In this document: piece after piece, positions 1 through 11,200 of the stretch | Position numbering within the stretch: position 1 is the first letter of the stretch | Layout: every line of letters starts with the position of its first letter | Source: Peteryoungia desertarenae | GTDB lineage: Bacteria > Pseudomonadota > Alphaproteobacteria > Rhizobiales > Rhizobiaceae | Length of the DNA stretch: 64,000 nucleotides | Reading direction: 5' to 3' | Assembly: GCF_005860795.2 (NCBI RefSeq) | Contig: NZ_CP058351.1 | Location: forward strand, 248,001 to 312,000 | Made by a program: the position numbers and the translations under genes | The notes under the pieces: generated by a model | Told to the model about the DNA's origin: nothing | What the model saw: the letters and a program-made list of their open reading frames with translations, nothing else | The model's database searches: none

Positions 1-3000
1 GCCAGCCTGACGTCGGAAGGCCGGGCTCTTGTCTACACATTGTCGGGCGACGGTACGGAACTGACGGCGCGCGCTGGCAGTGTCGAAGGCAATCTCGTCT
101 TCACGGTGAATCTCATGGATGCCGATCGCGGATCCTATGAGTTTGAACTCAAGGGCGTACTCGACCATCCTGTGAAGGCCTCCGGCGCGTCGAACGAAGA
201 TGTGATCTCCTTCAAGTTCACCTTCACCGCCCGTGATGGTGATGGCGACATCGTCAAGAACGACTTCACCGTCCGGGTTATCGACGACAGTCCTGTTCGT
301 GGAGAAGAGGAGCGCAGCGGAGCCGAGGATGAGGCGGTCAACGATGGCAATGACGAGGACGATGGTCTTTTTCAGGTCGCTGATGGTTCGCTGAACATCC
401 GCTGGGGTGCGGATGATGGTGACAGTGATCTTGGTGGCAATGGCGACCGTTCGGTTGCCTTCACGAATAGCAGTGTCGGTGTTGTTGGCGCCTATGGCGA
501 GACGCTGACCTCTCTGGGCCAGCCGGTCAGCTTTACGGTGATCAACGGCGTTCTGGTCGGTTACACGGGTGAGGCAGCGCCGACAGACTTCAGTGTCGAG
601 ACAGTGTCCAAAAATGTTGTCTTCTATGTGACCCTTTCGGATGACGATCGGGACTCCTATGAGTTCCGTCTTGTGCAGCCGCTGGACCATGCGACGAATG
701 AGGGGACGGGTGTCGAGAACGACCTGTCTCTGACCTTCAACTACACGGCGACGGACAGCGACGGTGACACGATCACGGGCTCGTTCACGGTTGATGTTCG
801 GGACGATGTACCAGTCTTTGACGACAATGCGCGTAGTGAAGTGTCGGAGGACGGCACCAGGACAGTCACTGCGAGCCTGAATGGCCTGGACTGGGGCGCT
901 GACGACGGTGCGGCACGCGCGCTTGTGATGTCTGCCAATGTTGGTGTGAAGGATCATACCGATACGACTATCGGCGAGCTCCGCTCGAATGGCAAAGCAG
1001 TGTCGTTCACACTCATCAGCGGCGTGCTCGTTGCTTATGTCGATGCCGTGCCGGCTTCGGCTGTGGCCACGAATGTGGTCTTCACCGTGACGCCGAATTC
1101 ATCAACTGGCTCCTATACATTTGATCTTCGGCAGCCTCTCGATCATACCTCGCCAGTAAGTTCGGCACAGCACCTGGATCTGACCTTCGGCGTGACCGCC
1201 GTGGACAGCGATGGTGACCCTGCGACGGGTGCCTTCACGGTGCGCGTGGATGCAGCCGGTAGCATTGGATCTATCGATTATAGCAACCTGACGTCAGATG
1301 TTTTCGTCAACCTGTCTGGTTTCTCGGTGACCCGAGACGGCCAGACCGTTGCAGCCGACACGGCGACCGATCGTCCCGGCGACAATATTATTGGTCGCGA
1401 CGGTATGGCTGGTGTGGTGAGCGCGACCGGCGGTAGCGGGAATGACATCCTCGTCGGCGGAGGCACGAACAACATCCTGAATGGTGGCGATGGCAACGAC
1501 CTTCTCATTGGAGGCAAAGGCAATGACACGCTGAATGGCGGTCTCGGCGACGACACACTGATTGTCTCTGCAGACATCGACGTTGTCAGCGGTTTCGGTC
1601 CGCGCACCTTTACCAGGGGTGACGGTTCGACCGTGGGGATCGACATCAACGGTCGCTCCGGCGAAGGTGATAGCCTCAACGGTGGTACTGGCTTCGACGC
1701 AGTCCGCTTCGAACCGGCTTCCGGCGCGAATGGTTTCGTCTTCGACCGCGCCAATTCAAGCCTTGGTCTCGTAGGCGTCGAGCGCTTCGAGGGGACGGAG
1801 GGTGACGACATCATCCTCCTGCCGAAGGGATACTCTACCTCCGAAACCACGCAGATCGAAACCGATGGCGGCAAGGGCAACGACATCCTGCAGGGCTCAG
1901 ATGTTCAGGGCGACAAGATTTCTGGTGGTGACGGAAATGACCTGATCTCAGGCCTCGGTGGCAATGACGACATCAGCGGCGGCAACGGGGCCGACCAAAT
2001 CTGGGGTGGCGCCGGCGATGATACGATCGACGGTGGAGCCGATAACGACACGCTTCACGGAAATGCTGGCGACGATACCGTCATTGGCGGTGATGGCGAT
2101 GATCGTCTCACCGGTGGTCAAGGTGTAAATCGTCTCTTCGGCGGCAAGGGTGATGACGTTCTGGGTGGTGACAGTCACTCACAGACGACATTGTTCGACG
2201 GTGGAGAAGGGACTGACACCCTGCACGTTAAGTCTCCAGGTAGCAAAGTCACTGTGAACCTGGCAGGTGGCACGATCACCGGTGGCCATTACGACGGCAG
2301 CACTGTGGTCGGCATCGAGAATGTCGAGAACAAGAGCCCGAACTCTGCGGTGGAATTTATCGGCGACGATGCTGACAACATTCTGATCGGTGGCAACAAG
2401 GACGACATCCTCGTCGGCGGCAAGGGCAATGACACGCTGCGCGGCGGCGCTGGTGACGACCGGATCATTCACAATGTCGGTGACGGCGACGACATCGTCG
2501 ATGGTGGATCAGAAACCGGATCAACCAGCCCCAATTACGATGAACTGGTCTTCAATGGTGATGCCACTGCCCGAACCTTCACCCTTGGTGCAGTGACTGG
2601 TGCAACCGAGATCACCCCGGCTGACGACAAGACCGATATCCGTGTGTCCTATACTGGCCCGAATGCTGGCTCCGTCCGCGCCGACGAGATAGAGCGGGTC
2701 ACGTTCAACCTCGGAACCGGCGGCGACACGGTGATCCTGAATGATGTGACTGGCTCGGCTGTTGCCCCGTCCACTGTCGTCATCAACGGCGGGACCGGGA
2801 ACGACACGATCGACCTGTCCCAGTTTGGCGGGAGCACGGTCCAGATCCTGGACGGCGGCGGTTCCGACACCGTCAAACTGGCGGGCGTGTGGACCGACTA
2901 TGTCTTCACTATGTCGGACGATGACACCTATACCATCAGAAGAGGTGACACTGTCATCGCGACAGTGAAGGGCGTCGAGTTCGTCCAGTTCGGCGAAACA

Positions 3001-6000
3001 GGTGATGGCCAGAGCGGATACACGATGGCGATCGGGAATGTCGTCAATGTGGCGCCGGTCGCAGGTACGGACGCCGGGTCTGTCGTTGAGGCGGGGGGTG
3101 TAGACAACGCAATTGCTGGAACGCCGAGTGCTTCCGGAAATGTCCTGACCAACGACACCGACGGCAATGTCACAACCGACACCCCGCCGAAGCTTGTCGA
3201 TCAGCTGTCCGTATCCAAGGTTGGCAATCGAGAGATCGATGCCGATGGCGAAACGATCTCCGGAGCCTATGGCGATCTGTTCATCAAGGCTGACGGCGAA
3301 TATGTTTACACGCTGGACAATACCCGCGCTGCAACACAGGCCCTGACCCAGGGGCAGAAAGTCACGGAGACCTTCAGCTATACCGTGCAAGACGTTGCGA
3401 ACGCGACAGCGACCGGTGAGATCAGCATCGAGGTGACCGGCACGAATGATGCACCGGTCCTGTCGAATGTCGGTGGAACCCTTGCCTATGTCGAAGGCGA
3501 TGGCCCTCGCGCCATCGATAATGACCTCTCTGTTTCCGATGTGGACAACACGACACTGGCAAGTGCGGTGGTTCAGATCACCGGCGGCTATCAGCCGGGT
3601 CAGGATGTCCTCGCCTTCGACAACAATGACTCGGATGCATTTGGCAATATCTCCGCCAGCTTCAATTCGGCGAACGGCGAGCTGACGCTGACGTCTGCGG
3701 GTGCAATGGCAACCAAGGCCCAGTTCGAAGCGGCCCTGCGGGCTGTGACCTACGGCAACTTGTCGGAAAGCCCGACTGGCGCTGATCGCATTATCAGCGT
3801 TTCGCTGAATGACGGAAACCTGACGAGCAATGTCGGGCAGGTGACTGTGACAGTTCAGGCGGTGAATGATGCGCCGGTAAACACCGTTCCGTCTCCGCTG
3901 ACAGTGGACGAAGACTCAGAGCTTGTGATCAGTGGTCTGAGCATTGCTGACGCTGATGCAGGCGCAGGCGCTGTGACCGTTACTCTGGAAGTCCAGAACG
4001 GAACGCTGACGCTCCCCAACACGAATGGTGTTACTGTTGACGGTAACGACTCCGATACGGTGACGTTGAACGGTTCAGTCACTGCGATCAATGCAGCCCT
4101 TGTGGGTCTGAAGTACCAGGGCAAACTGAACTTCAACGGGACCGACCAGCTCAAGATTACCACCAGCGACAATGGCAATACCGGCTCCGGTGGTGCAAAG
4201 ACGGATACCGACACGGTCAGCATCACTGTGAATGCGGTGAACGATGCGCCGACCGTTGCGAACGCGATCGCGGACCAGAGCATTGAAGAAGAGGGCGTGT
4301 TCAACTACCAGATCCCGTCGAATACCTTTGCCGATGTCGATGGAGATCAACTGACGCTCTCAGCCACTCTTGCGGGTGGAGGCGCACTGCCAAGCTGGCT
4401 TCAGTTCGATCCGATAACGCGGACATTATCCGGTATGTCGCCAGAGAATGAGAATGGCTTCATTGACGTCACCGTCACTGCATCCGATGGTTCGTTGGAC
4501 GTATCGGAAACATTTAGATTGACGGTCACGCCCGTGAATGATGCTCCTGTTGCCGTCGATGATGTATTTGGGGCTATCGATGAAGACAGCGGTGTGCGTG
4601 TTATCCAGATTGCCGATATTCTCGCGAATGACAGCAAAGGAGCTCCCAACGAAGCCGGTCAGACACTGAACATCACGGCTCTAACGAACGTAGTCGGTGG
4701 AACTGCCGAGATTGTAGGAGAAACCATCGAATTTACGCCATTTGCTAACTACAACGGCACGGCGTCCTTCAATTACACGATATCCGACAACGGCCAGACC
4801 AATGGCGTTGATGACTTCAAAACAGCTACTGGCCTGGTCTCGTTCCCGATCAATGCAGTGAACGATGCGCCGACCGTTGCGAACGCGATCGCGGACCAGA
4901 GCATTGAAGAAGAGGGCGTGTTCAACTACCAGATCCCGTCGAATACCTTTGCCGATGTCGATGGAGATCAACTGACGCTCTCAGCCACTCTTGCGGGTGG
5001 AGGCGCACTGCCAAGCTGGCTTCAGTTCGATCCGATAACGCGGACATTCTCCGGTACGTCGCCAGAAAATGAAAATGGCTTCATCGACGTCACCGTCACC
5101 GCATCCGATGGTTCGTCGGACGTATCCGAAACCTTCAGATTGACCGTCACCCCGGTGAATGATGCGCCGGTGATCACCTCGGGCGACAGTGTTTCGGTTG
5201 CGGAAAACACCCCAACTTCTGTTGTCATCTATCAGGCAACCGCGACGGATGCCGAGAACCAGCCCGTCACCTTCACGCTTTTGGGAGCTGACGCCAACAG
5301 GTTCGACATCTCCTCGACTGGTGCGGTGACCTTCAAGGCATCGCCGGATTGGGAGGCTCCGTCCGATCAGGGCGCAAACAATGTCTACAACATCACTGTT
5401 GTGGCCAGCGACGGTACCGACCAGTCCTCGAAGAATGTCGAGATCACGGTGACAAAGGTTCCCGAGGTTCTGAACCGTGCTCCGGTTGTAGGCTTCGAGC
5501 CGTTTGCTGGTGCTTCAGGTTACTCGGTTACTCCGCCGAGGTCGACATCAACCCTGCATATGTCGGAAAGCGTCACCCTACCGAACAACCTGTTCACCGA
5601 CCCCGACGGGAATAGTCTGACGTTGACGGCGAATCTTCCCTCAAGCAACTGGGCGTTTTCCACAGTCACGGGTCAGACCAAGATACATTTCAACAAGAAT
5701 GTGCCAACGGGTGTATATGATATTGTCGTCACTGCCAGCGACGGTAATCTTGCCACATCGACCACAGTGAAGGTCTGGGTGGCAGGCTCCACAACTTCAG
5801 CGGTCAACGGCGACGGTGACAGCAGTGCGAACTCCATCGTGGGTGGCTCAACTGGTTCGGAGTACGAAGCTAATTCCGGTAACGACTTTGTTGATGCTGG
5901 CGGAGGCAATGACACTATTTCGGGAGGGAGTGGAAATGACGCTCTGTTCGGTGGCATGGGCAACGACACCATCAACGGTGATTCCAATGATGACTACCTC

Positions 6001-7734
6001 AATGGCGAGGATGGCGACGACAAACTCGATGGTGACAGTGGCAACGACTGGCTCGTGGGTGGTGCCGGCAATGATGAACTTGACGGCGATAGCGGCAACG
6101 ACGTTCTGATCGGCGGTACCGGTAACGACATCCTCGATGGTGACGACGGTGTTGACTCGCTCTACGGGGGCGATGGAAGCGACATACTCTATGGCCGAGA
6201 CAACGATGCCGTACTCGACGGGGGCAGTGGATTTGGCACTGATACCCTTCGCATCAAAGACGACTTCACCAGTGTATCTGACGCGCAGATTTCGAATATC
6301 GAAACCATCCAGATCAGGGACGATAACCAGACGGTCAATCTTTCCAATCAGACCGAGGGTTTCAAGGTTTATGGAACTACCGGAAATGACCGAATCACGA
6401 TGGGTTCCGGGAATGACACGATCAATTCCGATGACGGTGACGACGTCCTGACCGGCAATGGTGGGGCTGACATATTCCATGTCGTTGGAAACAACGATAC
6501 GGATACCATTACCGACTTCACCGTGAATGAGGATAAGCTGAGCTTCTTCAACGTGTCCGGTAAATCGACGGCTGCCTCGATTGGAGCGTTGGGAACCCGA
6601 GATAACAACGTTGTGCTTCTGTCACAGACAGGTCTGACTACGCAGTCGATCCGTGACGCAGTTTCCACGGGCGACGCGACGAACAACTACGTTATCGCAT
6701 GGAACTCGCAACAGAACCGTGCAGAAGTTTGGTATGATGACAACTGGCGGGGTACTGGTAGTCGTGAGCTTGTTGCGGTCTTAAGCAACATCAATACGTT
6801 GGCCAAGTTCCAGGCCATTGACCTTGATGACCTGCAGAGCCACTTCAGCATTAATGACCCCATCATCCTCGACCTCGACAAGAACGGCTTTGCCTTCTCC
6901 TCGATCGATAACGGCGTAACCTTCGACATCGATGCCGATGGCAACGCGGATCAGATTGCCTGGACAAGCGATGACGGCATCCTCGCTTACGATGCCAATG
7001 GAAACGGCACCATCGACAACGGCTCGGAAATCTTCACGCCGGACTTCAACGGCGGCAAGTTTGCAAGCGGCGTCGCGGCTCTCGCCTCGCTGGATAGCAA
7101 TGGCGATGGCAAGATCGATGCGGGCGATGCCGCCTTCAAGGATCTGAAGATCTGGATCGATGGCAACAACAACGGCGTCAGCGACGAAGGCGAACTGTTG
7201 AGCCTATCCGCCAACGGGGTCGCCAGCATTTCGCTGACGACGGACCAGTCGGGCGGAACGGAAGACGGCCAGGTGATCTTCGCCGAGGGCGAATTCACCT
7301 TCGTCGATGGCTCGACCGGCAACTTCGTCGAAGTCGGCTTTGACACGATCTTCGGTTCTGAGCCCGAAGGCGTGACGCTGCATGGCGGCATGGGCGAGGT
7401 GGTCATGACCGGCACGGACCGCGCTGACACCTTCGTCTTTGACGAAACTGCGCTGAACGAGCTTGATGTGGCGGACGTCATCACCGACTTCAGCAGCGAA
7501 GAGGGTGATGTCCTGGATGTCTCCGGTCTCCTGGACACCTTGCTCGGAGCGCCGGCCACGGCCGAAACAGCCATGTCGCACCTGAAGGCAAGCGTTGAAG
7601 GTGGCAACACCACCGTCAGCGTTCAGACGGACGATGGCTGGAAGGATGTCGTGACGCTCCAGAACCACGATACGGTGATCAAGATCCTGTTTGACGAGAA
7701 GCATTCGATCGATCTCGGTTCGCAGAACAGCTGA
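1..7734 (+). CDS. Giant RTX/cadherin-like repeat adhesin, C-terminal part (5' end outside window)
   Basis: The frame is open from base 1, so the true start lies upstream; the visible part is about 2577 residues. In order it shows T1SS-143-type repeats ending in DSDGD...DD(V/S)P motifs, RTX nonapeptide clusters (GGxGxDxxx) near bases 1430-1560, 1860-2180 and 2390-2460, VCBS/cadherin-like repeats with VNDAPV junctions (about 3050-5460), another RTX cluster (5875-6200), an EF-hand-like Ca-binding block (DLDKNG, DIDADG, DSNGDG, about 6860-7200) and a C-terminal type I secretion tail. The family is secreted through a T1SS and folds with Ca2+ outside the cell. The repeat near residues 95-230 and the C-terminal tail closely resemble those of the next gene, so the two are probably tandem paralogues exported by the transporter encoded downstream. 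The ligand is unknown. Confidence 0.9.
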   Translation, partial: ASLTSEGRALVYTLSGDGTELTARAGSVEGNLVFTVNLMDADRGSYEFELKGVLDHPVKASGASNEDVISFKFTFTARDGDGDIVKNDFTVRVIDDSPVRGEEERSGAEDEAVNDGNDEDDGLFQVADGSLNIRWGADDGDSDLGGNGDRSVAFTNSSVGVVGAYGETLTSLGQPVSFTVINGVLVGYTGEAAPTDFSVETVSKNVVFYVTLSDDDRDSYEFRLVQPLDHATNEGTGVENDLSLTFNYTATDSDGDTITGSFTVDVRDDVPVFDDNARSEVSEDGTRTVTASLNGLDWGADDGAARALVMSANVGVKDHTDTTIGELRSNGKAVSFTLISGVLVAYVDAVPASAVATNVVFTVTPNSSTGSYTFDLRQPLDHTSPVSSAQHLDLTFGVTAVDSDGDPATGAFTVRVDAAGSIGSIDYSNLTSDVFVNLSGFSVTRDGQTVAADTATDRPGDNIIGRDGMAGVVSATGGSGNDILVGGGTNNILNGGDGNDLLIGGKGNDTLNGGLGDDTLIVSADIDVVSGFGPRTFTRGDGSTVGIDINGRSGEGDSLNGGTGFDAVRFEPASGANGFVFDRANSSLGLVGVERFEGTEGDDIILLPKGYSTSETTQIETDGGKGNDILQGSDVQGDKISGGDGNDLISGLGGNDDISGGNGADQIWGGAGDDTIDGGADNDTLHGNAGDDTVIGGDGDDRLTGGQGVNRLFGGKGDDVLGGDSHSQTTLFDGGEGTDTLHVKSPGSKVTVNLAGGTITGGHYDGSTVVGIENVENKSPNSAVEFIGDDADNILIGGNKDDILVGGKGNDTLRGGAGDDRIIHNVGDGDDIVDGGSETGSTSPNYDELVFNGDATARTFTLGAVTGATEITPADDKTDIRVSYTGPNAGSVRADEIERVTFNLGTGGDTVILNDVTGSAVAPSTVVINGGTGNDTIDLSQFGGSTVQILDGGGSDTVKLAGVWTDYVFTMSDDDTYTIRRGDTVIATVKGVEFVQFGETGDGQSGYTMAIGNVVNVAPVAGTDAGSVVEAGGVDNAIAGTPSASGNVLTNDTDGNVTTDTPPKLVDQLSVSKVGNREIDADGETISGAYGDLFIKADGEYVYTLDNTRAATQALTQGQKVTETFSYTVQDVANATATGEISIEVTGTNDAPVLSNVGGTLAYVEGDGPRAIDNDLSVSDVDNTTLASAVVQITGGYQPGQDVLAFDNNDSDAFGNISASFNSANGELTLTSAGAMATKAQFEAALRAVTYGNLSESPTGADRIISVSLNDGNLTSNVGQVTVTVQAVNDAPVNTVPSPLTVDEDSELVISGLSIADADAGAGAVTVTLEVQNGTLTLPNTNGVTVDGNDSDTVTLNGSVTAINAALVGLKYQGKLNFNGTDQLKITTSDNGNTGSGGAKTDTDTVSITVNAVNDAPTVANAIADQSIEEEGVFNYQIPSNTFADVDGDQLTLSATLAGGGALPSWLQFDPITRTLSGMSPENENGFIDVTVTASDGSLDVSETFRLTVTPVNDAPVAVDDVFGAIDEDSGVRVIQIADILANDSKGAPNEAGQTLNITALTNVVGGTAEIVGETIEFTPFANYNGTASFNYTISDNGQTNGVDDFKTATGLVSFPINAVNDAPTVANAIADQSIEEEGVFNYQIPSNTFADVDGDQLTLSATLAGGGALPSWLQFDPITRTFSGTSPENENGFIDVTVTASDGSSDVSETFRLTVTPVNDAPVITSGDSVSVAENTPTSVVIYQATATDAENQPVTFTLLGADANRFDISSTGAVTFKASPDWEAPSDQGANNVYNITVVASDGTDQSSKNVEITVTKVPEVLNRAPVVGFEPFAGASGYSVTPPRSTSTLHMSESVTLPNNLFTDPDGNSLTLTANLPSSNWAFSTVTGQTKIHFNKNVPTGVYDIVVTASDGNLATSTTVKVWVAGSTTSAVNGDGDSSANSIVGGSTGSEYEANSGNDFVDAGGGNDTISGGSGNDALFGGMGNDTINGDSNDDYLNGEDGDDKLDGDSGNDWLVGGAGNDELDGDSGNDVLIGGTGNDILDGDDGVDSLYGGDGSDILYGRDNDAVLDGGSGFGTDTLRIKDDFTSVSDAQISNIETIQIRDDNQTVNLSNQTEGFKVYGTTGNDRITMGSGNDTINSDDGDDVLTGNGGADIFHVVGNNDTDTITDFTVNEDKLSFFNVSGKSTAASIGALGTRDNNVVLLSQTGLTTQSIRDAVSTGDATNNYVIAWNSQQNRAEVWYDDNWRGTGSRELVAVLSNINTLAKFQAIDLDDLQSHFSINDPIILDLDKNGFAFSSIDNGVTFDIDADGNADQIAWTSDDGILAYDANGNGTIDNGSEIFTPDFNGGKFASGVAALASLDSNGDGKIDAGDAAFKDLKIWIDGNNNGVSDEGELLSLSANGVASISLTTDQSGGTEDGQVIFAEGEFTFVDGSTGNFVEVGFDTIFGSEPEGVTLHGGMGEVVMTGTDRADTFVFDETALNELDVADVITDFSSEEGDVLDVSGLLDTLLGAPATAETAMSHLKASVEGGNTTVSVQTDDGWKDVVTLQNHDTVIKILFDEKHSIDLGSQNS
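4237..4427 (+). repeat. Long direct repeat inside adhesin gene, copy 1
   Basis: A tract of 191 bases is identical to 4858-5048 (offset 621 bases, exactly 207 codons), and similarity continues at a lower level for about 110 bases downstream. It encodes a cadherin-like repeat starting VNDAPTVANAIADQS. Identity at third codon positions points to recent duplication or gene conversion. Confidence 0.9.
4858..5048 (+). repeat. Long direct repeat inside adhesin gene, copy 2
   Basis: Second copy of the 191-base identical tract at 4237-4427. The offset is a whole number of codons, so unequal recombination between the copies would delete or add 207 residues without changing the frame. Confidence 0.9.
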
Positions 7735-7759
7735 TCGGCTTCATCTGTCGGAACAATCC

Positions 7760-7787
7760 AAGGGGCGGCATTTCGGTGCCGCCCCTT
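7760..7787 (+). terminator. Hairpin terminator after first adhesin gene
   Basis: A perfect 11-bp stem (AAGGGGCGGCA / TGCCGCCCCTT) with a six-base TTTCGG loop lies 26 bases after the stop codon. It is followed by CTGTTT rather than a long T run, so it is a strong hairpin but an imperfect intrinsic terminator. Confidence 0.75.
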
Positions 7788-8239
7788 CTGTTTGCCACGG
7801 CGACAATGTCAGATTTCGGTCGCGATCCGTTGAGAACAGCATGACGCTGCGTCTCGCGCGACGACCGGGTCTGTCTCCGGCTCGAAAGCGCACGATGTTT
7901 TCGCCGTGGTTTATTTGTAGAGAATTCTAATAAAGCAGCGAAAAGTATAAAAAGCCTCCGATTGTTATCGCAGGCTCTGTCTCAAGTCAAAAATCCTTAA
8001 AATTTTAGGAGTGACGCGATCTCCAGGGCATGATCTGGCGGCTCAAAAGTCATGCGCAGTATAATTCACAAAAATTTAACAAAAACGGAAAATTTGCCCA
8101 TTTTTGGGGCCTTTTTGGCGATTGTTTCAATGTTGGTCGATCAATGCATAATCGGGTATATCAACAAGGTTAAAGAAATATTGCACCTATACATGCTCGA
8201 AATTTAAGTGCCGGATAGTTCATTAAGAGGTGAGTAACC
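7788..8239 (+). other. AT-rich intergenic region upstream of second adhesin gene
   Basis: No credible gene is seen. The second half is clearly AT-rich compared with its surroundings and probably holds the promoter of the 10-kb gene. A good ribosome binding site (AGAGGTGA) precedes the ATG at 8240. I could not pick out an unambiguous -35/-10 pair. Confidence 0.6.
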
Positions 8240-11200
8240 ATGTCTATTGAAGATCCGCGCCAGTCCGCATTTGAGAATATTGCTGCCGCCCCGGAGTTCG
8301 AGACCGAGTTGAGCCGGGACCTTGGCTCCTCTGCAGAGCACCAGACTGAGATTGAAGTTGCGCAGGCGCAGATCGAGACGCCGGCAACGGACACAACGGG
8401 AAGAATTCAGCCGACGCCGGTCGAAGAGATCCCAAGCCGCATTGCTCCCGATCAGAACAACACCGTTCGCCTTCCGGTGACCGTTTCCATCGACGAACTA
8501 CGCGTCAACGGTCCCGATCTCGTTCTCGTTCAGGAAAACGGCACGGAGATTACCATTGTCAACGGGGCTGCCCGGATCCCCACCTTCATCATTGCCGATG
8601 TCGAGCTTCCCCAGCAGGCGCTTTTTGCGGCGCTCGAAGGAAGCAATATCAATGTTGCTGCCGGTCCCGATGGCTCCTTCTCGGCGCAAGCCCGGTCCGA
8701 CAGCAATGGCGGTGACTTCGACGACAATCCTTATGGGGCAGGCCCGGGCTTCCTGGATCTGGTTGGTCTGCTCGGCGATACCAGCTTTGGTGACGCATCG
8801 CGAAACGGCGAAATCCTCGGTATTGACGGCGTCCCTTCGATCCCCTTCCCCCTGACGGTCCCCTTCCTTTTCGATGAAGCCCTTCTTGCCGATGGCATTG
8901 TGGTGAACGAGCGTTTCAGCGGCATCCTTCCCTTTGATCCGGGCCCGAATGCCGGTACGATCACGGGGATCGCTTTTGTCGGAGCAAGCAACATCGACGA
9001 AGAAGGCGCTGGCCTGCAGACCCTTTCCGGTTTCACCTCCGGTGGTCTGCCGATTTCGATCGAGACCTTCCCGGTTCCCACCGATGGATCGGTCCTAAAT
9101 TTCCTGGCTCTTCGTGGTGTCGATGCCGCGGGAAATGCTATTTTCACGATTACCATCGACAACCGCGCAACCGGCGCATTCACCTTCGAGCTCGTGGGCA
9201 AACACGATCATCCGGATGCGGGCCAGAATGATCTCGCTGATCTGTTGCGTCTCGGTTTTACCTACACGGTGACCGATCTCGATGGTGATTTCGCTGTCGG
9301 TAATTTCAGCATCGACATTCAGGACGATGCGCCGCTACGGGGCGAAGAATTCAGCGCAACCGTTGAAGATGAGGCCGTCAACGGCGGGAATGATGAGAAC
9401 GATGACGCGCTGAGTGGCGCTGCTTCCGGTAACCTGAATATTCGCTGGGGAGCTGATGATGCCAACACCAATTCCGGCGGCAATGGTGACCGTTCGGTTG
9501 CTTTCACGAACAACATTGTGGTGGTCTCCGGTGCGTTCGGTGAGGCTCTGACGTCTCTCGGCGAGCCAGTGCGCTTTGCTGTGGTCAATGGCGTGCTTGT
9601 CGGTTACACCGGCGAGGCAGCGCCCGATGCCTTCTCGGTTGCAGCGCTGCCGCCGAATGTCGTCTTCTATGTATCCGTCTCAGACAATCTCCAGGGTTCC
9701 TATACCTTCACACTGGTCAAGCCTCTCGATCATGCCGCGGTCGAAGGTGAAAACCCATTGTCACTGACCTTCAACTACACGGCCACTGACAGCGACGGAG
9801 ATGCCATCAGCGGACAGTTCACCGTAAATGTCCGAGACGATGTGCCAATCATTGACGCTCCTGAGACCGGACTTGTTGATGAGGATTTCTTGCCCGATGG
9901 CAATTCCGACAAGGTGCAGTTGCCGCAGGCATCAGCCGCGCGGATCGAAAGAGAAGCAAAGTTCGAGCAAGTACCAGCTGAACAGGAAGGCACACGGACC
10001 AGTGGTAACCTGAACATACGCTGGGGTGCGGACAACGGAAACGCGCTTGAAAACGGTGGCAACACCAGTATTGCCAATGATCGCGCCGTGTATTTCACCC
10101 AGGCCAGCATTGATGCGTTGGTCGAGCAGGGGCTGACATCGGACGGTCTGGCCCTAAGGTATGACATCCGGGACAATGGAACCGGCCTGGTGGCATTTCA
10201 GGAAGGCGAAGGCGCTGGCGAAGGCGTCGTCTTCAGCGTCACGCTGTCCGATACCGTAACCGGTCGTTTTGACTTCACGCTTTCCGGCAATCTTGATCAT
10301 CCGACGAAGGGAACCAGCCCGGCCGAAGAAGATCTGCCCATCAGGTTTGACTTTGTTGCGCGCGACAGCGACGGCGACACGGCCTCGTCTTCGTTCATCG
10401 TTGAGGTCAATGACGACAGCCCGATCTTCCGGAGTAATACTGAAAGTGTTTCGCTTGATGAAGAGGACATACCGGCGCTTTCCGGGAATGTCGGTGATTC
10501 CTATGCTGGCTCTGGCGAGGGCGATGATCTGTCCTCCTCCGATGATGACGGCTTTAACCCCGGTAACGGCGGTCGTGCTGCATCAGGCAACTTGAACATA
10601 TCCTGGGGTGCTGACAGTGCGGATGCCCGCAGTGTCGTTTTCACATCTGTTGGTTTGGGTGAGGGTTTTACAAACGGACAGCCTATTCGTGTCTTCCAGC
10701 AGGATGCTGAGCGTGAAGCTGACCTCACGCACAAGGGTCAGACTGTCCGGACCTGGATTTCGCCGGATGCTATGACGATCATTGGCTATGTTGGTTCTGT
10801 TGAAGGAAACGGGGAGCCTTCACCCTCGCAAACAGTATTCTCGGCAGTGCTCGATGATAACGGAACAGGTTCCTACATCTTTACGCTTTTCAAGAGCCTT
10901 GACCATGCAGCAGGCGGGCGCGAAGATGATGTACGGATCGACTTCGGCATCAGGACAACTGACAGCGATGGTGATAGCGTTACGTCCGGCTTCAGCGTGA
11001 CGATTGACGATGATGCACCTGTATTGAGCGGCAGGAAGGAAAGCCGGATCGTCGACGAGGATGATATCTCGACGTTGAGGGACGGTTTTCCGGGTGGTTC
11101 GCTCGGTACGTCTCCGGATGATGGCAAGAAGGATGGCTCGTATACGGGTAACCCGATCGGCAGCAAGACGGGCCCTGCCTTCATCTCCGGCTCGCTTGCC

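Noticed and set aside
7691..7930. Small gene between the two adhesin genes
   Set aside because: The short frame overlaps the end of the adhesin gene and the terminator hairpin and has no recognisable pattern.
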